From Datura wrightii (Eukaryota > Streptophyta > Magnoliopsida > Solanales > Solanaceae): DNA of 64,000 nt. The number at the start of each line of letters is the position of its first letter. Positions within the stretch are counted from its first letter, which is position 1. This document shows, one piece after another, positions 51,171-63,639 of the stretch. The translations under genes and the position numbers were made by a program. The DNA lies in assembly GCA_035772735.1 (NCBI GenBank), contig JASDFA010000003.1, forward strand, positions 127,799,001-127,863,000. Direction: 5' to 3'. The notes below the pieces were generated by a model. It ran no database searches. It was given only the letters and a program-made list of their open reading frames with translations, and had not been told where the DNA came from.

Positions 51171-52080
51171 TAATGACATATTATTCAATTATCATCAACA
51201 TATATCGGTACATTCTTTGCTTAGTCATTCATTCAATACAATGAGGACAAGCACACATTGTTTATCACAAGGGCGCACCATAATCACAGGACATACAAAA
51301 TAAACTGATTTCAATAAATTAACAATTTATCATACAAGTATAGACATATAAGGACTCAATAATTTGACCCCCCTTATTCCGCAAGTGCCCCCATACTAGC
51401 AACCTCAATTTCAGTTAAAAGTGTAACCCACTCACGCATACATACTTATCCCTTTCCTAAGCACCACCTCATCAACAAATTTATGAAGTAATTACAATAA
51501 TTACCCTAGACAAGACACGACTCTTCAATCCATAAATCCTTTACTATGGATCAAACTCTAAGTACTTTGCTACATTTTTTCCCTTCTAGTTTTCTTTAGG
51601 ACAATCATATTATTCTTACTAGTCACCCTCTTCATTAAGACTACAAGGGTCTAAATATCACGAGGTGCATTCAATATCAATAATATGTGTAAAATATGTT
51701 TCACCAACCTCCCTCTTCTTTGAACCTTAGTATAATTTATTCAAGTTAAATAGCCAATTTCATATGCATATACGTTTCACTAATCAAAGTCTAAACTCAA
51801 AATAATCCATAACCTACCTGGACGCCAAACTGTTGCTATTACTTCGTGGAGCTTCAATCCTTGCCCCCAATTCGGAATTCTTGATGGGGAATTGGCAAAG
51901 AAGATGGTGGAACCACGTTCTTGGGAAACTATACCTTCCCATTCTTGGGTGGAATGTCTTAATGCTTTACCCTGGGGCATTTTTAAAAGAAAACCCTTTT
52001 TAGAAAAGGAACTGGACCCTGAAATAAACTTAACACGAAATTTTGGTTCACGTTTCTTACTGTAGTAATCACCATCTTTG
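51171..52080. other. LTR-like sequence without genes
   Basis: No coding similarity. The minus-strand 66-codon frame at 51780-51980 lies in what looks like LTR leader sequence. Together with 47753-51170 this may be one long LTR, but I could not find its ends. Confidence 0.4.
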
Positions 52081-54664
52081 CTGCAGCGTTCTCGCCGTAG
52101 AGACAGACTGACCGCTTCAGCGAGGCTCGCCTGCCCGATCCCTCTTCATTTTAATTTTATTTGTCAATATTTACTTAATTATGCCTGCCATCCCAAAATA
52201 AAATCTATGCCAATAAAATTTTTAATTCTTACGTTTGTATCATGGATATTTCAATAATAACGGGATGGATTGTTATATTAGATTCCAATTAAATAACTGC
52301 TCATCCCCAAACGATCCGGGGGGATGTAGATCAAGGTCTCTAAAATGCCAAGGGTGCAGATTTTCAAGTACTATGCACAAATTCAAATTTTCTCCTTCTA
52401 CAGTATCCTAGTTTGGGGAGGGATTTTCCACCAACGCAGATTTTATTTTGACATTTTCTTACTAGGATATTCAGAGGCCATACTTAGATTTATTATTCTC
52501 GAGCCCATGGTATTATCCCCTTCTCGTAGGTTCTATTTGCTTCATATCTTCTAGTAAGTTGTTATGATAAACCCACCGCTTAAGAGACTTTTATTAATGA
52601 GGGAATCAAGATAGTTTATAATACTCGTAGGAATAGGATTAAACCTTAGAGCACAAAGGTGTAACTGTAGTGCTGGCATAAGGTTGGACCGCTGCAGCAA
52701 CAGAATTCTCGCTATAGTGGTCTCGCTGCAGTGAGGTAATGGCCGCCATAGTGAAGAACACTGGCAGACTTAAAATGGAAGAGGAGAGGTTTTTCTTCTT
52801 ATTCCAAAAACTCAACTTCTATTGCACCTAAAATTTCTCTCTACTACTCCCTTTCCTCTTTCGATTTCTCAAGTAATTCTCATCCCTTAATGTTTTATTA
52901 TGTTGTTTTAGAATCTTTTGATTGCATTCCTCTTACTTATCATGCTTAGATTTTAGAAAATGGGTTGGTGAGGGTAAGGTTTGACTTACACTTGTAGGGG
53001 TAGATTTTCGAAGTAGGCTCATTCCATTTACGTTCTTAAGTTCTTTATGTCACACTTTGCGTAAGAGTCACTAATTTTATGAGAGTTTAACACCTGGAAA
53101 TGGGGTGGTTAGGTTGGTAGTGGTTTTGAAGTTTTTCGCGGCCTTAGGGATTGAAATTGGATGTTAAATCATTGTATAATGAGTTGTTGATGTCATGCAT
53201 GTCGATCCCCTGCCCGATCTATGCTAAAATCTGACAAAATTATGGCTAAGAGTCAAATCACCATTTTTGGGGTTGGCTACTGGGGAAGAAGACTTCCACT
53301 GCAGCAAGACTTTTTTCGCTGCAGCGGGCTCGTTATAGCGGACCCTTCCACTGTGGCATCTTCACTGCAATGATATTACACCTGCTTTAGTGAGAGTCCT
53401 TAGGCAAAATCGGCTTCAATATGCTCTGAGTTCTATGGTTTAGACTTAGCCTTTTGCATCCCATCCTTGAATATACCATCTAACATGATTGTTTTTATAG
53501 CACTCATTGATACTATGGCTCAAGGTGACGACCCCCATGACTACATCAAATTCATCAACGACTAGTGTTAGAGGAGGTTTATGGAGTAGAGGGTCAAGGG
53601 CCTCATCCATGAGTAGGGCTTTGTTATGAATGACGTAAAGGAGAAGGCTCTAGAGTTCTTTGCCTTACTACACTAGATAGGGTAGGGCCTATTGGTGGAG
53701 CAGCCTTGCTCGTGCAACGAGTGATGGGTGAGGAATTTTTATGCTATACTCCCCATGATAAACTGAGCTGCACCGGACCCATGCATTTACGTTTGAGCTG
53801 AGACCTATAGTGTTAGTGCGACTGCGATCAACGAGGTGCTGGGGTTACCTAACTCTCTGGAGTCCAAGCTCAAGGGAAAGGAAATGGAGGACAATGGGTC
53901 ATGGATGGTCAACACCCTGGTTAGGGACAAGAAGAGGAACCGGATCACCTACATCTATAGCTGGAAGGGAATTAAGAGCACCCACTTCACTATGGAGGTC
54001 AAGAGGTGGCTGAACCTGATGGCCAAAAATGTCCTCCCTTCCGGTAATGTTACTGATGTGACCTACTATCGGGCCCTAGTGTGGCTTTCATACTGGACTA
54101 GGTACCAGTCAATGTGGGCGCTTAGTTGGTGGAGCAGTATAGGTACTTCTCGGCGAAGAGTGGAGCGAGTCTGCAGTTCCCTTCTCTCATTACCAAGCTA
54201 TGTGTGCAGACAAGAGTGCCCAGATGATTGATTGTGACGTTCCCTTTAACCCCCTAAGGGTGAAGGGAGCGTAGGGGCAGATCAAGAAGAAATGAAAGGC
54301 TGACTCAGACGGGGAGGATAGTGATGACTAGGGGGACAGTGGAGCTAGGGCTGGTCCTTCCAGGCCTTCTGGCCCTTTTGAGCGTCTAGAGGCAGATATG
54401 ACCGCCATGAGGGATTTGCCGAAGGGATGGACCAGACCTCCTCCGAAGGGTGCATCATCAAGTGCTGTTGCTGGTAGCACTGAGGCATTATAGGGCGCCT
54501 TTGAGTCCCTAAACCAAGCACATGTCGAGCTCCATGCAGACCTGGAGGTAGAAAAGAGAAAAAGGAAGTAGGGGGACAAGTTTCTAGTATGAATGTAGAA
54601 GAGAATGAAGAAGCTCTTAGGGAATCTAGCTCCTCGCTTAAGCTTCCCAAAGTGTCCAAGGATG
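52081..54664 (+). mobile_element. Decayed LTR-type retroelement, left part
   Basis: The segment has clusters of palindromic CGCTGCAGCG/CGCTATAGCG-like motifs at about 52083-52140, 52685-52765 and 53297-53385, and a coding remnant from 53515. The element resumes at 59124 after a solo LTR insertion. Its outer borders were not found. Confidence 0.5.
53515..54590 (+). pseudogene. Retroelement ORF with PF20167-like (putative plant transposon protein) region
   Basis: An ATG at 53515 is followed soon by a stop. The best piece, 53836-54231, has the pattern HFTMEVKRWLNLMAKNVLPS then GNVTDVTYYRALVWLSYWTR. This resembles the domain annotated as 'putative plant transposon protein' in many retroelement-derived frames (W..A..W...v...l.Ps.n.t.vt..rA.lv). 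A downstream acidic, Glu/Lys-rich stretch follows near 54500-54600. The domain's biochemical role is not established. The frame is broken and the match is from memory of the pattern. Confidence 0.45.
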
Positions 54665-54669
54665 ACGCC

Positions 54670-57600
54670 TGTCGCGGCCCATTTTTTCCTCGCGGAAAAG
54701 CGGGACCCAACATGTGACGACTCTTAAGGGAGGAAAAGAAGAGTCGCCACCTAACGAATTTAAGGTGCGTTAGGGCACCGTTCTAAGCTTATTTTTATCT
54801 AGGTTACCAGAGTTCGGGTAAGGGCTTTAATTACCTCAAAAGGAAGGTGTTAGGCACCTTTCGAGGTCCACAAATGTGGTTCCCGGCCGTACTCATTAAA
54901 TGGGGGATTTATCTAAGTGATCAAATAAAGTCGATGAATTATTAAGCATAAATAGAATACTAACATAAATACTAAATTAGCAAAAACTAAAGTGGGATCA
55001 GGTTTTGACAAGGCTGAAAATGGGCCAATCCGATATTACTCCCTTCTATTCTATTTTTTTTTCAAATCAAGATAGTTTTAAGAGAATAATATATATATAT
55101 ATATATATAATTTGAGAAAACGCATTTTTAAGAAAATCATTTATAAGATATATATATTTTAACAAAATTTCTTTTTAATAAAAGTATATCAATATTTCAA
55201 CATAATAAGAAAAATTTTAAAATCTTTAAAAGCTTCTTAAAAGAAATGAAATTAAAAAGATGGGAGTAATAGGTTGCTTTGTATTTACAAAGCAAATATA
55301 AGCTTCATACGATAAGTCAGCTATAGCCTGTCTGTTTCATCATCTCCCGTCTACCCGCCTAATTATTTTAATTGTTATTAAGCCTAAGTAGTCTAAATGA
55401 AGAAGACTAACGCCCTAATAAATGCCTACCCGTCCCAATCCTAATGTCCGAGAGGCGATGGACTACTAAATTGGAGTTTGGGATCTAAAAAAATTCCTAA
55501 GGCTTTATGAAAGGTGATTAAACAAGCAAGCAATTAACAAAAACATATAGCATAAAAGGTTTCACATAACGCCTCTACGTTAAAAAAAGCGAAAGTGACT
55601 ATATAGGCATAACATTCATTATGACTTCTTCTATAACATAGTATTTAATAGAAAAAAGTAAAAAAAATTATGTGTGCATCATATGATGTAATTTTACAAG
55701 ACAAGACTCTTTTGATTTAAACAAATTTATGTTTGGTCCTATAAGCAGGATTCTATAAAACAGATTCAATTATCATAATTTAATGCAAAGGGAACAAATT
55801 TGAGCATGCAACACATAATATAAACCAGTTGGCCAAGATGTATAATTTACACAAGAAAAATTGCAATTTCAGGGGTACAAGATTTATACTACCTAATGCA
55901 ACTCATCTCAATAGAAGGTTTGATTATGGCACACATGATTATTAAACACATCAGATTTATTGATGAAAATAAATTCTAGCAGGAGCAACGTAGTGGCAGA
56001 CAACTTGTTACGAACTTAATAATATCAATCATGATAATCGATTAACTGTCAACTAAGTTATCCCGTTTAAACCTCTAACAATCCTGATAATCGATTAACT
56101 GTCAACAAGTTATTAATCCCGTTTAGACCTCTAAGACAGATTGCAAGTAATCCCTATAGGCAGGTTTACAAAGAACACAAGACATGCTTCGACTTTAGCC
56201 GTTTTAATATGAGTCCTATAGACATAATATCTATGTTTTTTAAGAGGGAGATCTTGCACGCATTATTTAAATCCTATAAGCATTATTGATAGATTGATCC
56301 CAATAGCTATAAGCAGTGTTAAAGAAGTATAAACATGCTTTTAAGTAAATTAGTTCAGACCTATAGGCGTGATTTCTAAAATGTGTTAATCCTATAGGCA
56401 TGCTTTCTACCCGAGATTGCCTAACTAAGTATCAGACGTAAGAACGATAAAAAAAACATACGAACCCCCACCCATAACCCCTTTTCACTATTGTCTCGTC
56501 TTTTACAATTATTACAAATCGGAAATATGAAATAACAAATAAATACAAACATTAAAATGAAATAAATGAATAAATAAATCCATAGCCCTTTGATCCCGAG
56601 CAACTCTTCGCTCCCAACCTATTAAACAAAATGGTTAATTAATGCAAAAAGCAGAGCAATAATGATCGGAACCTGAATTTGACACGTCAAGATCACGAGG
56701 ATCTCTTGGATCGCGAGCAGTGCTCGTGTCGAAAATGGAAGCGAGGTATAAAAAAAAAAAAGAGTAATATTAAGTATGGCAGTCCCTCTTTTTTCTTTCA
56801 CTGTTCGCCCCCCTCTAGAAAAAGAAGAAGAAGGGCCCTTTAAATAGCTCATGGTAAAGGGCTGAATGAGAAAAAAAAAATCAATTAATTCACAGAACAA
56901 CTAAAACCCTAGAAGGAAAGAAAATAAAAGAATGAAATCAGCGAAAGGGATCTTTCCTTAAATGAAAAATAATTTACCAAATCAATACAGACTAATTATA
57001 GCTTCCTTTAAACACCGCATGTTTGAATTTAAAAAGGAAGTAAATAAGTAAGGAAATTCTGACAATATTCCAATCAGTTAATTAAATACAAATAATCCTA
57101 ATTAATTAAGGAAAGTTATCAAACGTCTGAAAATTCAAAAATATCAAAAGCAGTACTAGGTAAGTATAATTTCATTTGAAGAAGGAAAATAACTTAATCT
57201 GCCAAGAAAGATAAACCTTTGATATAATTGCCATATTTTAAACCAATAAACAGTCATGTATACTAATTAACCTAAATTTGCTTAAAGCTAACAAATAAAT
57301 CAATTAGCTGTAAAATAAATAATTTACCATGATTAACGAATGCTAAACTATTCTATGTCCAATAGAGTGATTTTCAAACTAACACATTTAGCACACTGAT
57401 TAAATTTCCATTAATCAGAATATATTGAGACAATCATATGATGAGATTGTGAATTAATTTATGGGATTTCATAGAATCTTAAAATCATCATATAAACATG
57501 AATTACGAATTAACTATTAGTAGTTTACAAAGATATTTTAATTCTATCCATCTCCACAAGAGAAAATAAGTAAAATACAAACAAGCCAACAAATATGTTT

Positions 57601-59118
57601 ATGAAAACTACAATATATCATGAATCCGTTTCCAGACAGGAGAGTTCAGAAAATATTAGAATTTTATGATGAGGGCAAGAAAGAACAGTAAAAGAGCGAT
57701 ATATATGCATACTAAAACAAACTCAAACGATCAAATGAAATATAGCCAGCCTTTTCGTAAAAACGAAGAAACTTCATGTACGATAATCTAGAGGTAAGCA
57801 CAAGATAGTAATCTAAAAATTTATAGACGAGCATATTATCAGCAAGCATGTTAAATTTTTTAGATCTAAGTAAAAATAATAAATAAACAAATAAATAAAT
57901 CAAAAGAGAGGATTTATTGCGAGAATCTGCCCAGAATCGATATTGCGCTTAACCCACCAAAAAATCGGGTCTGTTTGGTGGTTTTTGGTCAGAGATGGAG
58001 GTTTTCCGGCGATGGCCGGTGTGGGAAGAAGAAAGGAAATGGAGATAGGGAGAGAGGAGGGTGGCCGACGGCTATTGGTGGTTTGCGGGTGGAAAGGGAG
58101 AATGGGAGAGAGGAGATGCGGTGGTGGAGGAAGATTGGTGGCTGTCGTTCGGCCGGAGATGGCCGGCGGTGGGGAGAGAAGGAAGAGGAGAGAGGGATGG
58201 GTGGCGGCTAGGTAGAGGGGAAGAGGAGAAAGTGAAAAATGATTTAGGGTTTGGGGGTAATGTAATTAAATAAGGAAAATATGTTAGGATTAATTAGGGT
58301 CGTAGGATCAAATTTCATGAACGGTTGAGATTAATTTAGGGAGATTTGGGTCGGGTTATGGGCAGAAACGGGTCGCGAATTGGGTTAACGGGTAGAATCA
58401 ATTGAATTGGCTGATTTTGAGTTTAAAGAATAGCCAATTTTGATCAAAGTGGCTAAAATTGATATAAATTAAATAGAAAGTGGCCAGATGATAAATAAAA
58501 TTGAATGAATTGAATAGAAAGTGGCTAGGATTTTAATAAATTGAATGAATTTGAATTTGGCTGCTATTAAATTAATAAACATACTACTCTTTTAAATAAT
58601 TTAGTAAATAGATAATAAAATAGTTTAAATTATAAGAAAGTCATATAAATATTATTACTAATAAATAAATTCTACATTTAAGTATACTTATGTAATATCA
58701 TATAATTAAATTATTATGTATAAATAATTTAACGACTAGAAGATTAAGTTATCAAATATTATAAAAATCATATTATTAACATAAATAATTTATAAATTAG
58801 AGTAATATTATTAGTCAAATAAATTTGTAAAACTTAGTAAAATTAAGTAAATAATTTATTAAGTAAAGAATATATTTCAAAATGAGGGCGCATATTAAAA
58901 CGACATACATTACATACAACATAATGATTTAATATCCAAAAAATTAAAATTAAATGAGTCATATATATGTAACTTAAAATAATTTTCACAATATTATAAT
59001 AAAAATTATTTTATAAATACAAAAGTAAGTCGAATTTTTTGCGTAAAATAAGTAAATAAATATATACATATATAAGCAGCATATTAAGGCGCAGGTAGGT
59101 CAAAATTGGGTGTCAACA
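54670..59118. mobile_element. 4.45-kb solo LTR (Tat/Ogre-like) with perfect TSD ACGCC
   Basis: The element starts TGTCGCGGCCCA and ends AAAATTGGGTGTCAACA, typical ends of the very long LTRs of plant Tat/Ogre gypsy elements. ACGCC is found on both sides (54665-54669 and 59119-59123). There is no primer-binding site, gag or pol inside, and no internal copy of the ends. It is therefore one LTR left by recombination between two. Inside are a scattered CCTATAGGCATG-like motif (about 55590-56410), a G-rich stretch (57960-58250) whose frames are low-complexity, and very AT-rich sequence (58560-59090). Confidence 0.88.
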
Positions 59119-59123
59119 ACGCC

Positions 59124-59570
59124 TAGTAGTTCTCCTTCCTTAGTGGACTCGACAAGGGGGAGTACAGTGGGTCAGGTGCCGACAATGATGAGGTAACTAG
59201 TTAGGCGTAGGCCTAGTGTACCTCTCTTCCCCTTAGTACCTCACTATTTTTCATCTCTAGTGATTTTCGTCCCTTGTAGGGCTTGTTGTTGAACAATTTA
59301 CCTTCTTGTATGTTTTGGATAATTGTATTTGGTTTGGATAATTTGGTTCTTATTTTGGTGTATAAGTGTCCATTGGGGGCGCTTGAAAGACAATGACCTA
59401 TGTTTTGTCCAGTTTATCTATGTCATTTTTGTTTTTCTCATAATCTATAGGTCCTTTAAGTTTTTTTAAAGTTTTAAAAATAGGGGAATGGATTCTTCCT
59501 AACGTCGGAGCACTGTAGCGGACGGTCTTTCCGTTGCAGTGAGGCTGCTATGGTGACCACTTCAGGAGAG
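59124..59570 (+). mobile_element. Decayed retroelement, right part after the solo LTR
   Basis: It continues the element interrupted at 54664. It carries one more cluster of the CACTGTAGCGGAC/GTTGCAGTGAGG motif at about 59503-59565, then meets minus-strand gypsy integrase sequence near 59575. Confidence 0.5.
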
Positions 59571-59574
59571 GGAC

Positions 59575-59715
59575 TACCTTTACCCACTTAGACACATAAT
59601 CCATAACCAAAAATATGTATATGTTCCTAGAAGATGGCGGGAATGGACCCATGAAGTCAATACCCCACACATAAAAAATCTCTACCTCTAGAATAGTATT
59701 CAAAGTCATATCATG
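59575..59715 (-). pseudogene. Gypsy integrase core fragment (downstream part)
   Basis: The minus strand reads VWGIDFMGPFPPSS and then VMDYVSKWVK, the first catalytic-Asp region of a Ty3/gypsy integrase. It joins exactly to the fragment at 62944 onward when the intervening solo LTR and one TCATG copy are ignored. The GPFPPS form suggests the Athila/Tat branch (inference). Confidence 0.82.
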
Positions 59716-62700
59716 TGTAATACCCCAAAAGTTTCTAAGATTAAAAATCAGGATTTGGAATGTGCAACATTGCCTCAGTACGACTCAATATACGAGTCGT
59801 AGGTTGGTAGTACGGGTCATAGGAAGACCCATGGTCCAGATCAGATAAGTTGTTTTCCAACCACGAGTCCCACCACGAGCCGTAGTATGTGGGTACGGCC
59901 CGTGGCTAGAAGTCATAGCAAGTCTTTGGGGTCATCATGTGAATAATTGTACGGGTAATAGTACGACTCGTAGGATGGAGTTATGGGTCGTGGTACAAGT
60001 CATGGGAATATTCAGAGAGTTGGAAAAAAATGGATCATTAGTCATGGGAGGAAACCACGAGTCGTAGGTTGGTGGAATGACTTGTGGTATGAGTCGTAAT
60101 ATGATGGAATGAATCGTTGTTTCAGTCGTGGGTGGAGATATTGTAATGCCTCGGAATTTAAGGCTAAGTTCGAAACCCTTCTAGGTATGTAGATAGACCC
60201 GAACTCAATGAATTTATGAAAACAAAGTGTTAAGATCAATTATTGGGTGTAAGAAGTGCATTAGATTCAAGTTAAGGTCATAAGGAACCTCTAGCATAAG
60301 TTGAGTTGAGGGACTTCGTACCAATTGGATTTTCCGTATTAGTTCGTATAAGGGTCAACTTCAACCGACCATAGCTCTCTTTTTATAAATTTTTTTTGGG
60401 TGATTCATCATATCAAATTGAAGCCCTTTGAGACTTCTTTCCAACACATCTGACCTTGCGCCAATCGAAGTTCTGAGTAAAAAGTTATGAGTGATTTAGC
60501 GAAGCTACAACATGCATAATACGACTCTCAGTACGTCGTCAAGCAAACCTACGACTCGTACTGTTGGTCGTGGTAACTGCCAGTTATAGGTTTTATTTCG
60601 TTAGTTTTGGGGTATTTTGATAAACTCCTATGCTTCTAACTCCTAAATGATGACGTTTTGGGCTTCCTTAAGGTTATATTAAAGGGATTAACCTAGCCTA
60701 AATTCTTACTCTCTTCAACATGCTTAGATTAGAATTTCTCTCAAAAAGGAGCTAGGGTTCATCACCTCCAACTTCTCAATTCCTCTTGGATCTTCAAGAC
60801 AAGGAAAGGGACCATCAACCCAGGTATATGGGACTTCAACAAGGATCTCCTTCCATCTTTGTGTCCTAAATTTTGATACTAAAATCCAACTTCCTTGATT
60901 TTCTAGAAAGCATGATCTAGGGTTTGATTTGTGGATAAATTGTCATATGTCTCGTATGAATTCTAAGACCCATTATGATGGATAGTCATGTATGCTTGTA
61001 AAATTACTTTCAAAATCTCGAATGATGTACTTGATGTGGGATTAGCATGATTAAGAAATTTTCACCATGAATTAGTTTAGAATTTCAAATGGGCTTCCAT
61101 AAATAAATCATATGCTCTTATCATGAAGTTATATCTTTGTTTAAACTATATGTAAATCACATGGGTTCCGCAAATCTAGAACATATGTTGCATTATATAT
61201 GTTGGAACACGATTAGAACTTATGAGATTTGACCAATGTGGAGTATGTGCATGTTTTCACTATGATTACGATGTAAATGTATTGGGTATGAGTTGAACCT
61301 ATGGTAATGGCATGATTATCGAATTTTTCACCGTGATTTAGAGTAAATCTTGAAATGGGTTTTTTATGAATATTCATATGCTTCCATCATGATCTCATTA
61401 TACGTGTTCAAGGTATGAGTTTGATTATATGCATGGGCTTTCTGTAAATCTAGAATATATGAATCAATGTATACATGTAAAGTATGAATTTGACCTATGG
61501 ATCCTACATGAATCGGAGATATACGTCATATGTTATGAACTCGAGATTTGAATGTTGTGGATGTGTGTAAAGTATGATCTGATCCTATAGGTGTTTCATG
61601 AATGTAAAATGTGTGGATTAAATGATGAATTGGCACCATGATGATATGAATTGTGATGAAAAAACAAGAGAATGATCCTTTAGAAAATTGGGCTTGTTGT
61701 TAGTAGAAAGTAGCCTTAATCAATTCTAAATGATTCGGTATGATATTTAGTATGATGTAAATAGTTGAATGCTCATGTGTCTGATTAGCTGAAGTGACTT
61801 AGACTAAATGAATAACGTCAGACCAGTGACCTCCATGTTCTAGATAACTGGACTCTCTATAGCCGAGAATGTTTCCCTTAGTCAGTCAGGGACTCTCCAT
61901 AACCGAGAATGTTTTCCTTAGTCAGTCAGGGACTCTCCATAGCCGAGAATGTTTTCCTTAGTCAATCAGGGACTCTCCATAGATGAGAATTTTTCCCTTA
62001 TTCAGTCAGGGACGCTCCATAGTAGAGAATGTTTCCCTCAGTCAGTCAGGGACTCTCCATAGCCGAGAATGTTTCCCTTAGTCAGTCAGGGAAGCTCCAT
62101 AGCAGAGAATGTTTCCCTCAGTTAGTCATGGACTCTCCGTAGCCGAGAATGTCTCCCTTAGTCTCCATATCAGTTTATCTCATCTCCACATAATTTCATA
62201 TTTCAGTTAGAAGTAGTTAAGCTGGATTCAGATTCAATTATCAACAGATAGTCAGTACAATGTATGATATCAGTTACAGCTTCAGTTCTCAATAAATGTA
62301 CATCATATGACCCTTATGCATCCGTTTGATTATACTTTGATAAATGTTTTCAAATAAAAGCTTAATGGCATATATATGTATCTCAGGAAGGGTTGTTGTA
62401 TTCCAGTGTAGTTGCATGTCGATGTATCTAGTTTACTTCCGCCTTGTATACTTGCATGTTTTAGTTTATTTATGCTTCCTGCATACTCAGTACATTTCAA
62501 GTACTGACCGCACTCCTTTATGTGCTATATCATTTCATGATATAGATTCAGGTCTCCATACTCAGCTTCGTGGTTAGATACGCTTCATTCCCTCTCAGCT
62601 GCTAGTGGTGAGTCCTCATCTCCCGAGGACGTGATTTGTGTTTATATTTTCTTTATATTTCAGTTTTCAGATATTAAGAGTTAGCTGGGGGCTTGTCCCA

Positions 62701-62943
62701 ACAACACGTCAGCTTAGTAGAAGGCTTTCAGACTTATCTAGATACATTCAGTGTTGTATCAAAGTGTTGTTACAATTGTTGTTATGTATTCTATTAGACT
62801 CTTGCAGTTAGCTTCCGCTTATTTATGTTGTTAGTTGTGGTTATTGTTAAGTGATATGCTAGGATCATGCCATGGGTCAACTTGGAGTCTTTCGGAGTTC
62901 CTTGTCTCGTATTACGGCTAGGGTGTGAACTTGGGTCGTGACA
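59716..62943 (+). mobile_element. 3.23-kb solo LTR with perfect TSD TCATG, inside a gypsy integrase
   Basis: It starts TGTAATACCCC and ends GGGTCGTGACA. TCATG flanks it at 59711-59715 and 62944-62948. No coding or primer-binding sequence lies inside, so it is a solo LTR. It has a 5' part full of CGACTCGTA/ACGAGTCGT motifs (59775-60130), a promoter-like middle similar to 1260-2120 on the other strand, and eight 40-bp repeats (61851-62170). A TG-starting TGTAATGCCTCGG at 60142 is internal, because the homology with the copy at 1-2354 runs straight across it. Confidence 0.92.
61851..62170 (+). repeat. Eight tandem 40-bp units inside the solo LTR
   Basis: Units start every 40 bp exactly (61851, 61891, 61931, 61971, 62011, 62051, 62091, 62131). 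The pattern is GACTCTCCATAGCCGAGAAT followed by GTTTCCCTTAGTCAGTCAGG. The last unit diverges after 33 bp. An A/B alternation (GACTCTCC against GAAGCTCC/GACGCTCC with AGTAGAG/AGCAGAG) hints at 80-bp duplication steps. There are no spacers of differing sequence, so this is not a CRISPR. Confidence 0.95.
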
Positions 62944-63630
62944 TCATGCCTTCTTAAAATGTTTCTAGTTCTTTGGTATCTATCACAATTCCTTACAAAA
63001 GTGTAGACATTCTTGAACAATGTAGGAAAATAAAAGCCAGATTGCAGCGCATTTGCTAAATACGGTCCCTTCTGTGATATCCCCCATACGGGGGTGTGTG
63101 ACATCTCTCAAGAACTTCTTTTACCTCAATCGGTGGGATGCATCTCCTCATAAGCTGGTATAGGGCCCGCTTGAATAAGTATGGCTTGTCCCATATAGAA
63201 ATGAGAATCATAATATATCTTCTTCCTCTAATGCGAATTGGAATCAGGCAGATAGACTCCGCCTTACTATCTGCTTAACAATATCTGCATATCAAGGTAA
63301 ATTTATAGACTGAAGAGCAAAAAGTTGCTCATCTAGGAATAGTTTTGAATCTGATCATCTTTAGTCATATGCTCTATATTATCAAGTTGGTACAATTATC
63401 TGCTACTATATTTTCAATTCCCTTTCTATCTCTTATTTAAACATGAAACTCTTGCAGCAACAAGATCCATCTAATTAATTTGGGCTTCACATCCTTTTTG
63501 TTAAACATGTACCAGATCATAGCATGATATATGTACACAATCACATGAGTGCTCACCAAGTAAGAATGAAATTTATCAAATGCATGCACCACCTCTAGAA
63601 GCTTTTTTTTGATCATTATGTAACTAGTAA
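62944..63630 (-). pseudogene. Gypsy pol fragment: RNase H and integrase zinc finger
   Basis: On the minus strand, 63634-63437 gives the RNase H end (KKLLEVVHAFDKFHSYL, then KLIRWILLLQEF). 63104-62949 gives the integrase HHCC region (LQSGFYFPTLFKNVYTFVRN, CDRYQR, with the second Cys of the CxxC replaced by Tyr). The 330 bp between are broken frames of the same pol. It is continued at 59715-59575 beyond the solo LTR. Confidence 0.85.
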
Positions 63631-63639
63631 ACACTTCCG

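Noticed and set aside
57943..58273. Overlapping Gly/Arg-rich frames as a real protein
   Set aside because: They lie in a G-rich stretch of a solo LTR. Three overlapping frames are open at once, which is a composition effect.
61851..62170. Regular 40-bp array as a CRISPR
   Set aside because: Adjacent units are whole-length copies without unique spacers, inside an LTR of a plant genome.
60142..62943. TGTAATGCC at 60142 as the LTR start
   Set aside because: The flanks give no target duplication (GATAT against TCATG) and homology to the copy at 1-2354 continues upstream. The start at 59716 gives a perfect TCATG duplication.
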